Shown piece by piece: positions 21,561-34,591 of a stretch of DNA of 64,000 nt. Source of the DNA: Ostrinia nubilalis (lineage: Eukaryota > Arthropoda > Insecta > Lepidoptera > Crambidae); contig NC_087093.1 of NCBI RefSeq assembly GCF_963855985.1, positions 6,703,501 through 6,767,500 on the forward strand, in the 5' to 3' direction. Positions within the stretch are counted from its first letter, which is position 1. The number at the start of each line of letters is the position of its first letter. The position numbers were made by a program, and so were the translations under genes. The notes under the pieces are model-generated. The model searched no databases. It was not told where the DNA came from and saw only the letters and a list, made by a program, of their open reading frames with translations.

Positions 21561-22163
21561 GAGCGTCCCCTGCGAGTTTATGTTTGTCTTGATGTGTCAG
21601 TTTTATCATTAGCTAATTTACTACCTAGATTGTATAAATTAACTTTTACCATTAGTACCTACTAGTAGATAACTCCATAATTAATCATAGAGCTGTCCCA
21701 CTAACCTTTTATCAAATCTACCTTAACAAACAGAATTTCATTTAAGTATATCTAGAGTAAACATAAATAACTTGTATGATTTTTGCAACATTGAGCGTGA
21801 CCCAGTTTATTATTTTTGTTTACGCAGACACTGTATGTTGGATGTTTTTAATAAAGTATGTAGAACAAGCAATATTATGTAGCACATTGTATTGATTTTA
21901 AATCTTAAATGTAACTTGTGTAGATTTTAATTTTTAATTATATATTATTATGTATAAATATTAGATTATATATTTTGCTAGAAATAGTTCTATTAATAAA
22001 GTAATGTAAGCCTTTTTTTGCCTGAGATACAGGAATTATAATTCTTAGTTCAGGCACGTATGTACTTTTACCTATTATAGTTTAATAATAGCCTATTGTT
22101 AAAAACTGTCAATAAGTTATTCAATAAAGAATTTATTTATTTATTTATTTATTATTTATTTAA
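21561..22163 (+). repeat. 3' region and (TTTA)n tail of the older retrotransposon
   Basis: AT-rich, non-coding sequence ending in tcaataaagaatttatttat and a TTTA microsatellite at about 22130-22160. A microsatellite tail after an AATAAA is typical of lepidopteran non-LTR elements. The link to the upstream gag fragment is by position. The limits are approximate. Confidence 0.5.
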
Positions 22164-25100
22164 ATATACCCGAATTACTCTAAAACTGTTTGCTTTAGTA
22201 GGCCGCCTGGTTTTGTCACCTTACTTTATTCCATTACCTACGTAAATAATAAATTAACAAAACGTTTTCGTTTATTTTCCACTAAATGAATTGGTCTTTT
22301 ATCTGTTAGACATCGCTAGTGAAAATTAATAGCACCTCGTGTTCTATAGAATAACTTTACAGACAAAATTCTGGTGGTTAAATAAAATTCATCAAATTCC
22401 AAATCGGATACCTTGCGCACTTGTTTGTTATGAATATTTTGTTGTCGGTATGAGCAAGCTAAATAAAATTGTCAACAGCTGCTACTTTTTTGTTTCTTTC
22501 ATTCATTAAGAGAAAAATACCACTGGTTTCATGGTCGCTAGGGCCTACTCGTACTTGCCAGGTTTTATTTTTCTTTATTGACACAGGTGTGTGGACACAA
22601 CTGGGCCAAACTGGGAGGGCTGGATTGTAACGAATTTTGAATATATCAATATTTATTTATATCCTGCCTTAATTTCTATTTTAGCAGATATAAATATATC
22701 TAATACTGTCAGGGCAAAGGTGATAATAAATCATGGGTCGGAATGTGTGTCCTAGCGCCATTAGCAGGCGTAGGTAGGTACTCATAATGCTTTATTAATT
22801 GCCCTATTGGAATGTTTCGATTGTATTGTATGATTGCTTTAGCTGTAAGTTATTTAATTTATTTCGTCCTTCGGGAATTAAAAATAATTTGTTTTTCGGG
22901 ATAGAAAATATAGCCCCTGAAATCTATGACAATTGTTTAACTTTTTGACTTTCCATTTTAATAACATAATTTATTTACATTTTAAGTGATGATGATTGAC
23001 ATTTTTAGCTCCAGCATTTTCGAAATCAAGTGCGCTCAGTTTACATGAATTTTGTATTTATATCTGAGTAGACTATTAGTCCCATGTGCCCTTTTAGCAT
23101 CATTTCATAATACATAGCGCATAACCATTACCGCTCCACTTTGTCAATTACGGGGGTGTGCTACAAAGTACAAAACAGCAACAGCCAGCGATAAGGCTAA
23201 TAATCCTGTCAAGCAAAGTGGTCATTAGTTCATTACCCCGACGATGGCGAATATGATTGCGGTAAGGAATAAAATTATTGTTGACCCCCAGCTGCGTACA
23301 ATTTGCCCCAACGGTCGGTCGTGGTTGAGTTCACAGCGACTCGTTTTCTTTTATTACCGAGGAGCAGGGCTTCCGCCTGCATGGGAGCAGGGCTTGGGTG
23401 GGACCGATTGTCTTGTAGTTGTACCTATTCACATATTACGTGTATTAAGTTCCTACTTTAGTCATCAAGTCAAATATCCCTCAATTAAAATAACATCACT
23501 GGGAATTTTCTCGACTAACGAAGTAGAATAACGCACCAATTTGCCTGTAAATATTTTAAATAGCAATTTCAGAATTTTTTTCAGTCACTGTTCAGGCTTA
23601 TGTGCAATTGACGTCGACATGTTGCCCATCATATCGTGAAAAACATTTAAAATGATTTAGCCGTTATTATAGCTTTTAATCTATATACATTTTATTAACT
23701 TTATAAATCTTTCATTATCCAAGGCATACAAAAGGTATTTGATATAAGACGTATAGGCTGGATTATCAGTAAGTGTGTTTACTTGGTACAGGCCTACAGT
23801 CGACAGCACTTCAGTCAAGGTATATTTTTTTGTTGCAAAATCGTTCCTATTGCTACTACATAAGATGGCTTGCCTTGATCTGTTTTTTGTATGCTTAGGT
23901 ATTCGCAAATAACATATTTTATTGTTAGTTTTATCATATTTGCAACAGGAAGGTTGGCACGTGATCAGTTTAATAGAATATTTTTTGTACCTATCTATGT
24001 ATGTTGTAACTACTTAAAACGTAGTAAGAGAACATTTTTAACATCTATTTTTCTCAATCAATCTTGTACGTACGTGGTGTTGTTGATATTGAAATTGTGT
24101 TTTATATCCGTATTGTTAACTGACTGACTTTGTTCACCAATCAGTGTCATTCTTGTTAATGAAATCTCTAAATTGAATATATCGACGACTATTCAAGTCC
24201 GCCTTTAGCAGAAGGCTGATGTTAATTAAACTTATTGCGTACTGATTTATGGAGCTTTTTGGTTTTAATTTTCTAAAAGGGACTTTGGGACCAGTAGTGG
24301 TAAAAAAACAATTTGATCCAAGATCTCTCATAAGAACTGCCGACGCCGTCCAGGTCGATGGAATTTCATCCATCCTTCCTGCCTGGTCACGCGAGAGGGG
24401 AAACACGCCCAGAGGGCCAATATTAAGAATAGACGGTTTGATTCTGAAACGTAATTTCGTCTTTTTCATCTCCCCACGCACAAAGAGTCGCCTTTTCAGT
24501 GCGTTCACTGGTCACTTACGCTGAAAGTTGAAGTGAAGCTTTTGCCTTGCTATATGTAGTTTTTTATGTTAATCATTTTTGGTGATTATTTGAATTGTGT
24601 CCAAAATTAAAAGACAGTCCCGCTTTAAATTCAAGTTATTCAGAGGACCCTCCTTACATTGCGTCAAATTGTTTTCAAATAGATACTTAGTAAGTTATGT
24701 AGATATCTACACTTAAACTTACTTAAACGACTTTGGTTATAGTTTTCGTTAAAATTGAGTAAGGGCCTATATCCCTAATAATTTCCAAAGTTTGTTCAAT
24801 AACTTCTGAGATAGGGGGAGTGGAGAGGATATCATGATATAATATATTATGTAATCGGTATTATTAATTACATAATTACATAATATATTTGAAAACATTG
24901 GATTGCAATAGAAGTTTTTATGTGTTTAACAGGCCCTACATTGACTCCCTCCTTAATATAGATGTTTTCTACATAGAATTATTCCGTGACGATCAGACAG
25001 GTTTGATACACGTGATTTTGATTATGTCCCTAAGCGTTCTGTGTTTTAATCACATATATCGCCGGAATATCAGAAATAACTAATATGAGTTTCACATACT

Positions 25101-28100
25101 TCCGAATTACGCTGATAAATGTTTGACAACAATCCCGAACTGCTCGATTCTCCGAAACGTGTGTGGGAATAGTTTGTGAATTATAAATTATCAGCTACAA
25201 ATTACTATTTTCTAAATCCCTATAAAGCTTATGTAATAACAGATAGTCATTAGGTAATAGGTGCCCATAGACGATTCCTAAACCCTAATCAATCGGTCAT
25301 AATCTCTTGTGTTAAAATCTAATTTTAAGACATAGATATAGGTATTAAGTTACGTCTGGATGTATGGTTGTACAACATCTTAGTGCTGTAGGTAAGTGCT
25401 GTAGGATACGTAAACATCATATTTAAACGAGTGTACCTACTAATTAATGTAACCATGCCCCAAATGTTTTAATTAAGGGCACAAAGAAGGAGCCTTATTT
25501 ATTTTCTGGTTTCGTCGAATTGAAATTAGGAAACTTAAACAATGGATTCCGTTGATTGAAAGTATTAATGTTTTGGAAGTTTAATAACTCCATAATTAAA
25601 TTTGAATACATCAAGAGAGGTTGGGCATCTATAAGCCTCGGGCTAGCGATGTAAATCTCCCGCTCGTTTATCAAAGCGTCGGTAACCTACTTGCAGCCAT
25701 TTGTACAGACGACAACACATCAGGCTATACGTGTTTGTTGCAAACTCAACCCTATTACATACGACTAACTACTACTGCTGCTCCTGTGTTTATTTTCATG
25801 TGCTGGCGTTTGTACGCGCGTGACGCTGTCATACATACAACTCCTACCAAAAGCTGCTTCTTTCTAAGCCACCGTTCGCGTCCTACTTATAGCGGCTACT
25901 ACTTACATTGGAATGCAATAATTTGAACGTACTCGTAAGTATGTTTATTGTATCTTTCCGATAGCTACGCAGACGACGTGACGGCTCGGACAACAAATAC
26001 CCGGAAATAAGGAATTTAAGGATTGTTACGGGTATATTAACAAAAGGGATTCAATTTGACCCTCATACAATATTTCCATCGGATGTATAGTTCCAGCTTT
26101 AAATACCTACTATCTGAGTATTTGATTAATAAATATCTGTAGAGATCCTGTCGAGGAATTAGTGTACCATGTAATATTTCCGTAGCAAGCGGATAAAAGC
26201 TCTAATACTATAAGTTACGGTTAAACTAAGGTAATAAAACATTTGCCTTAGGGCTTTTACACTAGTCCGCAGTCTGGGTTTTTGTTCCTAAGCCAAATTA
26301 AGGCTCAAAGGCCTAATTACAGGCGTTACTTTTCCCTGTGTCCAGTGATTCGACGAATAAACACATTAGTTTATTGTGCTTTTTGTAGGCGCGGGCAGAA
26401 TAGTCAACCTTTGAGGGAATCGGGTGTAATCATTAACCTTTATGGTTCCCACTGCGGACCTGCGACCTATGCTAGCGTGTAAACAGTACGTATTACGGTT
26501 GGGTGCAATGATGTACCTAGCCGTAAGCAGAGAATACACCATAATACTCTGTAAGTCAGCGCAACAACGTTGAAAATGCTACACGAATATTTTTTACATT
26601 TTAAAATCTTCCTGATTTTCAAATGAATGTGTGCTTTTAGGAAGGAAGCAAGTTCCAACCTTATCCTGGAGTTCTGAAATGGCTGGTTTTACTATTATCG
26701 TTACCGTTACGTCCTAAGCGCTTCTGCTAGCTAATGTTGAAGGTAAACCGTACTTAAATAGTTAAGTATTTTAAGTTACCAAGTCAAACAGATTCGACAC
26801 GATATTAATGCAGGTAAGCAGATATCAATTAATACCACTCGATTCACATGACAAGTGTTGATACCTTTGTCTATATTAATTTCCTGTTACGCTCTTTGAT
26901 CACCAAGTAATTGACATCGAGTATGGATTATGATACGTTAACATATTAATTAATAAATTAAGTAGCGCATTCAAACCAATTATCAATTAGAGAACTTTTT
27001 CCCTGAAGTAAATTGTACTTAGGTACTGTTTTCATAAAAGCTAGCTGATCAAACCGTAGCAACCAAAGTAATATACGTCCTTACAGAGTAGTTAATAACG
27101 TATTAAATAATATAATTAGCACTAAGTCTTACGATTAACAATAATTACTAAAATTTGAAATACGATTCAAAATTAACATAATTCAAAGCAATTTGAAGAC
27201 ACGCTTACTTAATTCGTAATTTATTTCATTGTAAAATCGGGAGAAGATTAATGTTCAGCAGCTTTTACCCACCCACTGCTAGGCATAATAAAGTCTTTTC
27301 CCCTCGAGGGCGTCATTGGTATTTTATCTTGATAGTTCTGGGCTTCTAGATAATGTGATATTCGTGACAGATTTTTCGTGATCACTCGTTACGTTTTCCT
27401 AACGTGACAGGTTATTCCACCTTTTCCCTTGAGTCTCAACTGTAGAGAGACTAAATACAATAGAAAATCTATTGCTTGGCGCTGACCGGTGACCCCACGG
27501 CCTTCAATGACTTTAAAGTTCCCCATGGGGAATATTTTATCTTGTTTCCACTTTTCTCAATTTTCCAAGAACTTTCACGATTTCCCATTTAGATTAAAAA
27601 TAAAATACAAACAACGGATTAAGTCATCTTTATTTTTTATTTAGTTAATGAATCAATAGGGAAAAGTTGAAACAACATCAACAAGTAAATTATGCTACCT
27701 TATCGACACGAACTCGACAATAATGATGGCACATACTACATCGTTTACAAAAATTGTTCTCCTCTACAAATTTTCTTGAGCCTTGAACGATCAGAAAAAG
27801 TATTTTTAAAGCTTTTAGTGAAGTTTAGCGTTAGTTTTTTAACAAAGGCTTGAGTTCAGTTAAGGATGTACTCCGCCTTGACAGCTGGTGGGAGGAGATA
27901 CGAGCTACGTCAGTCAAGTGCAGTCTTAAATCCGCTTGCCCAATTACACGCAGTAGAGCATGATATTTTGTACTTTTAGTTAGAACAAACACGTTTCCAA
28001 TTAAATTGCTAAATTGAAATTGTGTTCATTGTTTGCCATAATTTAAGAGCAGCTATCTGGCATTATTTTTCAGATTTTTTAAACCTCTCCCAATTTCATG

Positions 28101-31100
28101 TAACGAATTTAAGGAGCAGACTTACAACGGGATCCCCTCTGAATTTGCGTTGAGGTGTTTTCAATATTTTATTTTCACCGAGTAAATACATTAATCATGG
28201 GCTTGTCTAACGGACTTAATTTCGTTTTAAATGTTTACTCGGTATAAGATATTGTTTGTTTATTTATATTTATTAAGAGGAACTACGAACGTACGGAGGT
28301 TTCCTTGTTAGTCTTAAATTCGCTAAATAATGTACTAACGAAATAATTGAGCACAACACAGTTATTTTGATCTTCCTTCGCAGCGTTAGAAAAGGTACTT
28401 AAATGCTTACTGACCCAGAATTTTGTTGCCTGAATTTCGAAGTAATATGAGAATGAAATGTATTTCACATTGTACTCATTACATGTGTTGTAATAACGTT
28501 TCATCTGTTAGTTCACGAGTGGTCACGATGTTGGAAGCTGAGGTATTATTTTTGACATTTTGCTTTCATAACTGTGCCTTTTCGAGTAGCATAGTTCTCG
28601 CGTTTTAGTGTAAAGTTGTGTCTATGTTAACAGGTGACTTTCAAAAGGTAATAAAACTGGAGACAACAGTGTCTTAATGAAGCAATATTTAAGCATCTCG
28701 AGGCTCTCGTAGACTCAGACAATGTGCCACTGTGTGGTGTTCACGCATCGGCGCGAGCGACATCTGGGACGCATGTGTCCGTGTGACAGCCAGATCCTTT
28801 TGTGAGTTATAATTGTGTAAACAAACACTTCAGACCTTGCAAAATACACCCATATATGCATTAAATTGCAATTTATGAATAAATAAATAAATAAGTAGCA
28901 ATTTTAATTTAGCGTGAAAGAATTTACCCAGAAAATAATCTCAAACAGAAGCTTATTTATTCATCTGGCGTAAAATTTTGCAATGTACCTCTGACCGAAG
29001 TTAAATCACACTCAAAAGTAACAGACTTTAATGAAAGTTTGAACTCATTTACATCTTGTTGATGATACCTACTTTCATTTAAGTACATTTATTTACGTAC
29101 TTGAACGTAAAACGGCGAGGCTGTGCGGCGATGTGTGTGGGTTGTTTAAAAAGTTTGTGACTTTTAGCAACTCAAAAGTTTATTTTCTTTTTATTAATTT
29201 AACTTAAGCTGCCCAAAAAAAAATCTCGTTTTGTGTTGATTCTTTTAATTTCTGACAAATTACTGCACAATACCACTGGATGAAGGTGGTGATTTTAATA
29301 AGGTGCTAAGTAGTAGTAGTAGTAAAGTTAGTTCCTCTAGTTACCAACTAGAAAGGATAGGCTTTATTTAGTGATTCATTTATTTGCGATTGAGATCGCT
29401 CCAAAGATAGAATGTCAAGTGATACGCCAATTCGATTGGATCACTCGGACTTATAACACATTAACGTCCGTCTCGATCCACGGAGGTCGATGGCTGATGG
29501 CCCGGGAGACGTCCCTGGCTGACAACACAAATCTTAGTCCGCTTCCCATTGGCAACTTGTCGTACCATATTCATGTTACTTACGCTACGTGTAAGGGACA
29601 GTTTTTCGTTTACCTGTATTTTTTCTGGCTATACCTGCGTATTGTGTTTGCTGTCCCTCGCATATTGCCAGGAATGGCGTACCTGCACGTATATTGTATG
29701 TGGTGGGTGCTATTGAAAAGATAATACTGATATTTTATAAATGAAATTCGAAACATTTCGAACACTATTAAATGGCGTGGGTTCCCAAGCTAATATTGTA
29801 TTTTGAATCTGTTAACCTTTATACGAAAAAACATTAATTCTATTACTACCTACCTAGTCTATTTACGCTCTTATACTGTTGACTTATTGAAGTAAAGACA
29901 ATTTATAGGATCATAATTTCCTGAAAATTGGATTTTACTCAATTATATTGAGTTATTGGTTTAGTACGGAGGCTTCCGCTAAGTAAACGCGAGGAATTTC
30001 GCGTCTGAAATTAACTTGCCCTATAGCGGCTATTCGTCAGTCACAATCAACTGAGTCAGCTCTTTAGAGTATTTTCGCGTTCTTAATGAATGGAAATGTG
30101 AGTTCAGTGAGAATGGCTAGTTTCATTAATGAGACGATTTTGGAAAATACGGGCGTTGATAAGTAGTTTCTAAAACCAGCATATCGCAGGTTACGGTTCT
30201 TTAAAAGTATGTCTAATTGTCTACCTACGTCAATAACGGTAGCGAGAAAACAAGTAAGAACAACTGTAATTACGAGTATTTAAGTTACCTATCATTGTTG
30301 TCTATTTTTTATTCCATCATACAAGTCTACTCGTACATTGTATGGCAACTTAGGATATTACGACTGAAATCCGAACACTGAATGAAGCTTAAATGAAAAA
30401 GAAAGCTCGGAAAAAATCAACTATGGTTAAAAAAATGAAAATCCGAACAAATTAATTACATGACCGGACAGGACATCCGGGCATGTCCAGATAAATCACA
30501 CTGGCGATCGCGGGCGACGGACCCAGCAGTTATAGATTTGCCATTATCCTTCGGTTTGTTATTCACAGTGCTTTTATATGGAGCCTTGAAAGTTGCAGCA
30601 CTGAGTTTTGTACATAGACGTAGGTACGAATATAAATATTACAATTTCTGAGAATATGTAAGTAGAACAGACGACAAAGACGAACAGATGGTTCTGAAAA
30701 AGCAATTCTATAAACTGTGTTTAAACAGTGGACTTTAAAAATTAATAGGTATAATATGCGATGAACACATTTTTATTAAGGCATTTTCATCTACTTAAAT
30801 AAGTAAGAAGTGAAATCAGCGTTAACGGAATGTGACAAATCATTTGTAAGCGCTTGTAAGAAGCTAACAGGTGTATAAGGTATATTCGAAAATTTATGAA
30901 TTCTTTATGAGTTTGGAGAATATAAACTCAACGTAACATTTATGCCTGAAATCTAGAACAGTAACATTTAATTTAATCATGCCAACTTGTATTTCCGAAG
31001 TTTTACACCGAAGTATTTTTTGAAAAGGTAAAGGTAAAGTACTACAACGAATTTCGTTACAAAAACTAGTAAACATAGTGGTGTGTTATTATTAGGTATC

Positions 31101-31299
31101 GTGCTTGTAAAATTATGATTCAATTGCATGATACACGATAACTCATTTTGTAACAGTTCCAAGTCATGAAATAATAATTACGAATCGATTATACGGCACT
31201 GCTTTATTGAGTTATGCTCGTGTGAGCCTCCTATTCTTACACTGTGATGCGACACTAGGCGGATTATGAAACGAGACTCAACTACTCAAGTATGGAATT
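22164..31299. other. Long stretch without recognised genes (putative intron)
   Basis: Nine kilobases of mostly AT-rich DNA. I found no bounded transposon, tRNA or persuasive exon. GC-richer patches at about 24320-24520, 28690-28800 and 29400-29720 give open frames of 75-124 codons (one antisense pair at 24134-24524), but with no domain, signal peptide or splice pair I could support. An (AATA)n run lies at about 28878-28895 and a (GTA)n run at about 29311-29325. Confidence 0.45.
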
Positions 31300-31338
31300 C
31301 TTCAAAATATTCTTAAGTGCATTAAGAATATTTTGAAG
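31300..31338. repeat. Perfect hairpin, 17-bp stem, 5-nt loop
   Basis: CTTCAAAATATTCTTAA, then GTGCA, then its exact complement. It is the first of two perfect hairpins 26 bp apart. Confidence 0.8.
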
Positions 31339-31364
31339 TCTGGGTTTGGCCTAAATATTTAGTA

Positions 31365-31409
31365 AAATCTAAAAAATCACAGGTTCTAAGCCTGTGATTT
31401 TTTAGATTT
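31365..31409. repeat. Perfect hairpin, 19-bp stem, 7-nt loop
   Basis: AAATCTAAAAAATCACAGG, then TTCTAAG, then its exact complement. The stem is too short and AT-rich for a convincing microRNA precursor, and no terminator role is expected in a eukaryote. Confidence 0.8.
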
Positions 31410-32832
31410 AGTGATTGGATTACAAAAACACAAGGAATTTCCATTTTTTTATGTAAGCATACTCGTAAAAATAAAGTAATTATTTTCTATGATTCTAAGG
31501 TTTCATTTCTACATTCTCACATTCACCGTTGACGAGAGATTATACGAATACGTTTGGTACAATATTTCCTTTTGTTATTAAATAATAATAATGAACAAAT
31601 ATTCAAAGTTTATGTGTTTTTGCGGTTTCATTAGCGCCGTAAATCTAATAAAGTAAGAAGCGTTCAAACGAGAAAAAAAGCTAACCGAGATGTTGAAACA
31701 TAAAAGTAATTAATAAAGAAACAAGGAAAATTCAGGAAAATTAAGTATTATAATTTCTCCGTCGCTAAATTATGACGATTTCCATGAATTAGTTGATTTC
31801 ATTGTGATTGTTTCTTTTATTGTGTTTTAATAATTTTTTCATTATCTTTTTAATGTACAGCATATAAAAAAGTTTTGTAGCAAAAACGATCTTATTGCCA
31901 CTACATAAGGTGGCTTCCACAGTGTTTAGGTGTATGTGCCGTTGTCTGTGCTCATCGTCCACGTTTGACGGACTAACAGACAATTCATAGCCCAAACCAA
32001 TGTGCCTGTAATGTAGATTTGATGTTTGCAGGAAATACACCTTGAAAACCCTAGAGGTGTTAGGGGTGAAATAGGGTGGCAAAGTATGAAAGCTACGGAC
32101 TTTAAAAGGTTTTGGAGGGTTGAAATATTTCTTTACAAAAATATTAATTTTTTATCCCTAGTTTCTTAAACAAGGAATACTTTTAAGCAATCATGAAAGA
32201 AAAACGGATGTTTCCGAACCTACATATTAAGGTAACGAACATGGGAGTTAGTTTTTCTCTCCTTTTTACATAATATTTCAATAGTAACTTAGGTACCTAC
32301 CTACAAGCTGTTCAAAGTGTAAAATTCAAAGAAGGAAAATGTTATCCTTTTTGTGAGCTTTTCAAGATTTATCGCGGTGCTGATCGCAGTTAATTAATTT
32401 TGAAATTTAAACATGGCTTTTAGGAACTCCCGACTGGTTAATAATACATACATTTTCATTAGGTTAGCTCGACTCAGACCCTTAGAAAAATTAATGAGTA
32501 TAGGCTATAATATACTTTCTAAATTGTTTTTACCTACATTCCTCATGTTTAAAAAGTATGAATAAAAGATTGGTACTTTGCCTTTCATCTAAAATATTTT
32601 ATTTATGTATTTCTTTTATAATAAGAGACAGGGAAAATTATTGTCTTATCTAGATTCATCCGAGATCAGTCAGATGGTTGTTATATTTTATTAATAATAC
32701 CGAGTAAAGCGGCAAAAGTTTCCTGTGCTTTGCAAGCTGCAAGCTTCTGCATCGAACCATTGAAGCAACTTGTCAGAAATAGAATATTAATTGTTACATG
32801 CAACTTACTTAACTAAATTCAGGAGGCACTTA
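31410..32832. other. Non-coding
   Basis: AT-rich. No element limits or exon evidence. Confidence 0.45.
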
Positions 32833-32935
32833 GGCTGAGTTGCACCACCTAACTTTAACGTTATCCGTTTTTTGTATGGAGTTTGACAGATTTTTGACTT
32901 TTGTTATAGTTAAAGTAAGATGGTGCAACCCAGCC
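32833..32935. mobile_element. 103-bp tourist-like MITE, TTA duplication
   Basis: The ends are GGCTGAGTTGCACCACCT and, inverted, GGCTGGGTTGCACCATCT, matching inward through CTTTAAC. TTA flanks both sides (32830-32832 and 32936-32938). The TTGCACCA terminus is one I recognise as very common in Lepidoptera. It has no coding capacity. A 76-codon minus-strand frame running through it is incidental. Confidence 0.87.
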
Positions 32936-33485
32936 TTAAAGTCTGTAACTCTAATAATTAGTGTTGAATAACCAAGCAATATAAATAAAGGATTTACACT
33001 CCAAACAAATAACGTTACCGTAAACCTGTCTTTGAATTTGAAATTCAATTTGACATACAAAATATTTACAAGTCAATGAAAATGTACAAATACCCAAGAT
33101 ACCTTTTACCCGAACAATTTGAAATATTGTAATAATATCGTCTTTGAATTTGAAGCGGTGGCGTCGGTATCATCCCCGCCCCCCGCTCCCGCCGTGAAAC
33201 TCTGAAAAGTTAACCATACGAAATTGAACTATTGACGAAGCACTCCATGTTAATGAAACTCATCACAGAAAGGAGCTTCTAATAAACTATGTATAGGTAA
33301 TGCTTTATTAAAAGTTAAAATTCAACAGGTCGACTTGTTGCACACTAGTTTCTGACGCTGCTATCTTTTTATTACTTTGAAAAGGATGATATTGTGCTTA
33401 CTCAAAACTATCACTAGCACACCTAAAATAAAATTAGTAATAGAGATCGAATTAAGAAGTACTGAGCCACGAATAACTGTACATA
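32936..33485. other. Non-coding
   Basis: A short C-rich patch (ccccgccccccgctcccgcc) lies at about 33174-33193. Otherwise AT-rich, with nothing recognised. Confidence 0.45.
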
Positions 33486-34589
33486 CAGTGTGAGTCACGT
33501 TAAAGTGTACATATGAAAATAGATGAAACTAGACCTATTTTTATCGACAAAAAAGAGGTCAAAAATTTTTTGAGATTTTTTTAAATTTTTTATAGAATTT
33601 TTTTTCTTCCAATTACTTATTGTAAAGAAAACTTAATAACTTTTAAACTAAGCGGTATATCCTGATAAAATAAAAACAATAATAATGCTAAATAACAGGC
33701 GATACTAAAAAAATACATAAAATACACAAAAAATGCCAACAAATAATAAAAAATGATACTTTTTGAAAAAAATATGCTTTAAAATTCGTGTTTTTTTGGT
33801 TATTTTATAAATTTCTCCAAAAAATGCCCCTATAACAGGTGGTTTTTATTACTTTTTATTATTCTCTATTGTATTATCTTTGTAAAACCAAAAATCGCAT
33901 GTCTCTATCCCTATCACAACATTTGCTATGAACGTTTGAACAAAGGCCTGCCACAACATTATTCTCCGCTACAGGTAGAGACAATTTTAATTTTAACTAA
34001 AATGCTTATTTTACTTCGAAATCTTTTGTTTTTATTTGAAATCTAACTTGTCTTTATCAAAATTACAAATCTAGAGCCATTTTCAGTTTCGTTGATAACG
34101 AAGCTTTGAATGGCGCGCCCGGAGAGGCTTAGTTCAAACGATCATTGCAAACGTTGTGATAGGGATAGAGACATGCGATTTTTGGTTTTACGAAGGTAAT
34201 ACGATAGAGAATAATACAAAGTAATAAAAACCACCGGTTATAGGGGCATTTTTTGGAGAAATTTATTAAATAACCAAAAAAACACGAATTTTAAAGAAGA
34301 TTTTTTTCAAAAAGTATAATTTTTTATTATTTGTTGGCATTTTTTGTGTATTTTATGTATTTTTTTAGTATCGCCTGTTATTTAGCATTATTATTGTTTT
34401 TATTTTATCAGGATATACCGCTTAGTTTAAAAGTTATTACGTTTTCTTTACAATAAGTAATTGGAAGAAAAAAAAATTCTATAAAAAATTTAAAAAAAAT
34501 CTAAAAAAAATTTTGACCTCTTTTTTGTCGATAAAAATAGGTCTAGTTTCATCTATTTTCATATGTACACTTTAACGTGACTCACACTG
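33486..34589. mobile_element. 1.1-kb foldback element with arms of about 456 bp, TA-flanked
   Basis: The left arm 33486-33941 starts CAGTGTGAGTCACGTTAAAG. The right arm 34132-34589 ends with the exact complement. The arms match almost base for base, including taaacaggcgata-like interior words and tctctatccctatcacaac. They differ only by scattered substitutions and small indels near the centre. About 190 bp separate them. TA flanks both ends (33484-33485 and 34590-34591), so by terminus (CAGTG) and target it is Tc1/mariner-like, with most of its length consisting of inverted repeat. There is no transposase frame. A transcript across it would fold into a very long double-stranded hairpin. Confidence 0.9.
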
Positions 34590-34591
34590 TA

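Noticed and set aside
24134..24524. Overlapping antisense frames of 124 and 91 codons
   Set aside because: Both strands are open over the same DNA, as expected from composition. Neither peptide shows a family motif.
28174..28245. Short inverted pair (accgagtaaat / gtttactcggt) about 70 bp apart
   Set aside because: Only about 11 bp match, with no target duplication. Not distinguishable from chance.
29371..29724. 117-codon plus-strand frame in a GC-richer patch
   Set aside because: Composition changes midway into an aromatic-rich stretch. There is no signal peptide, domain or splice sites.
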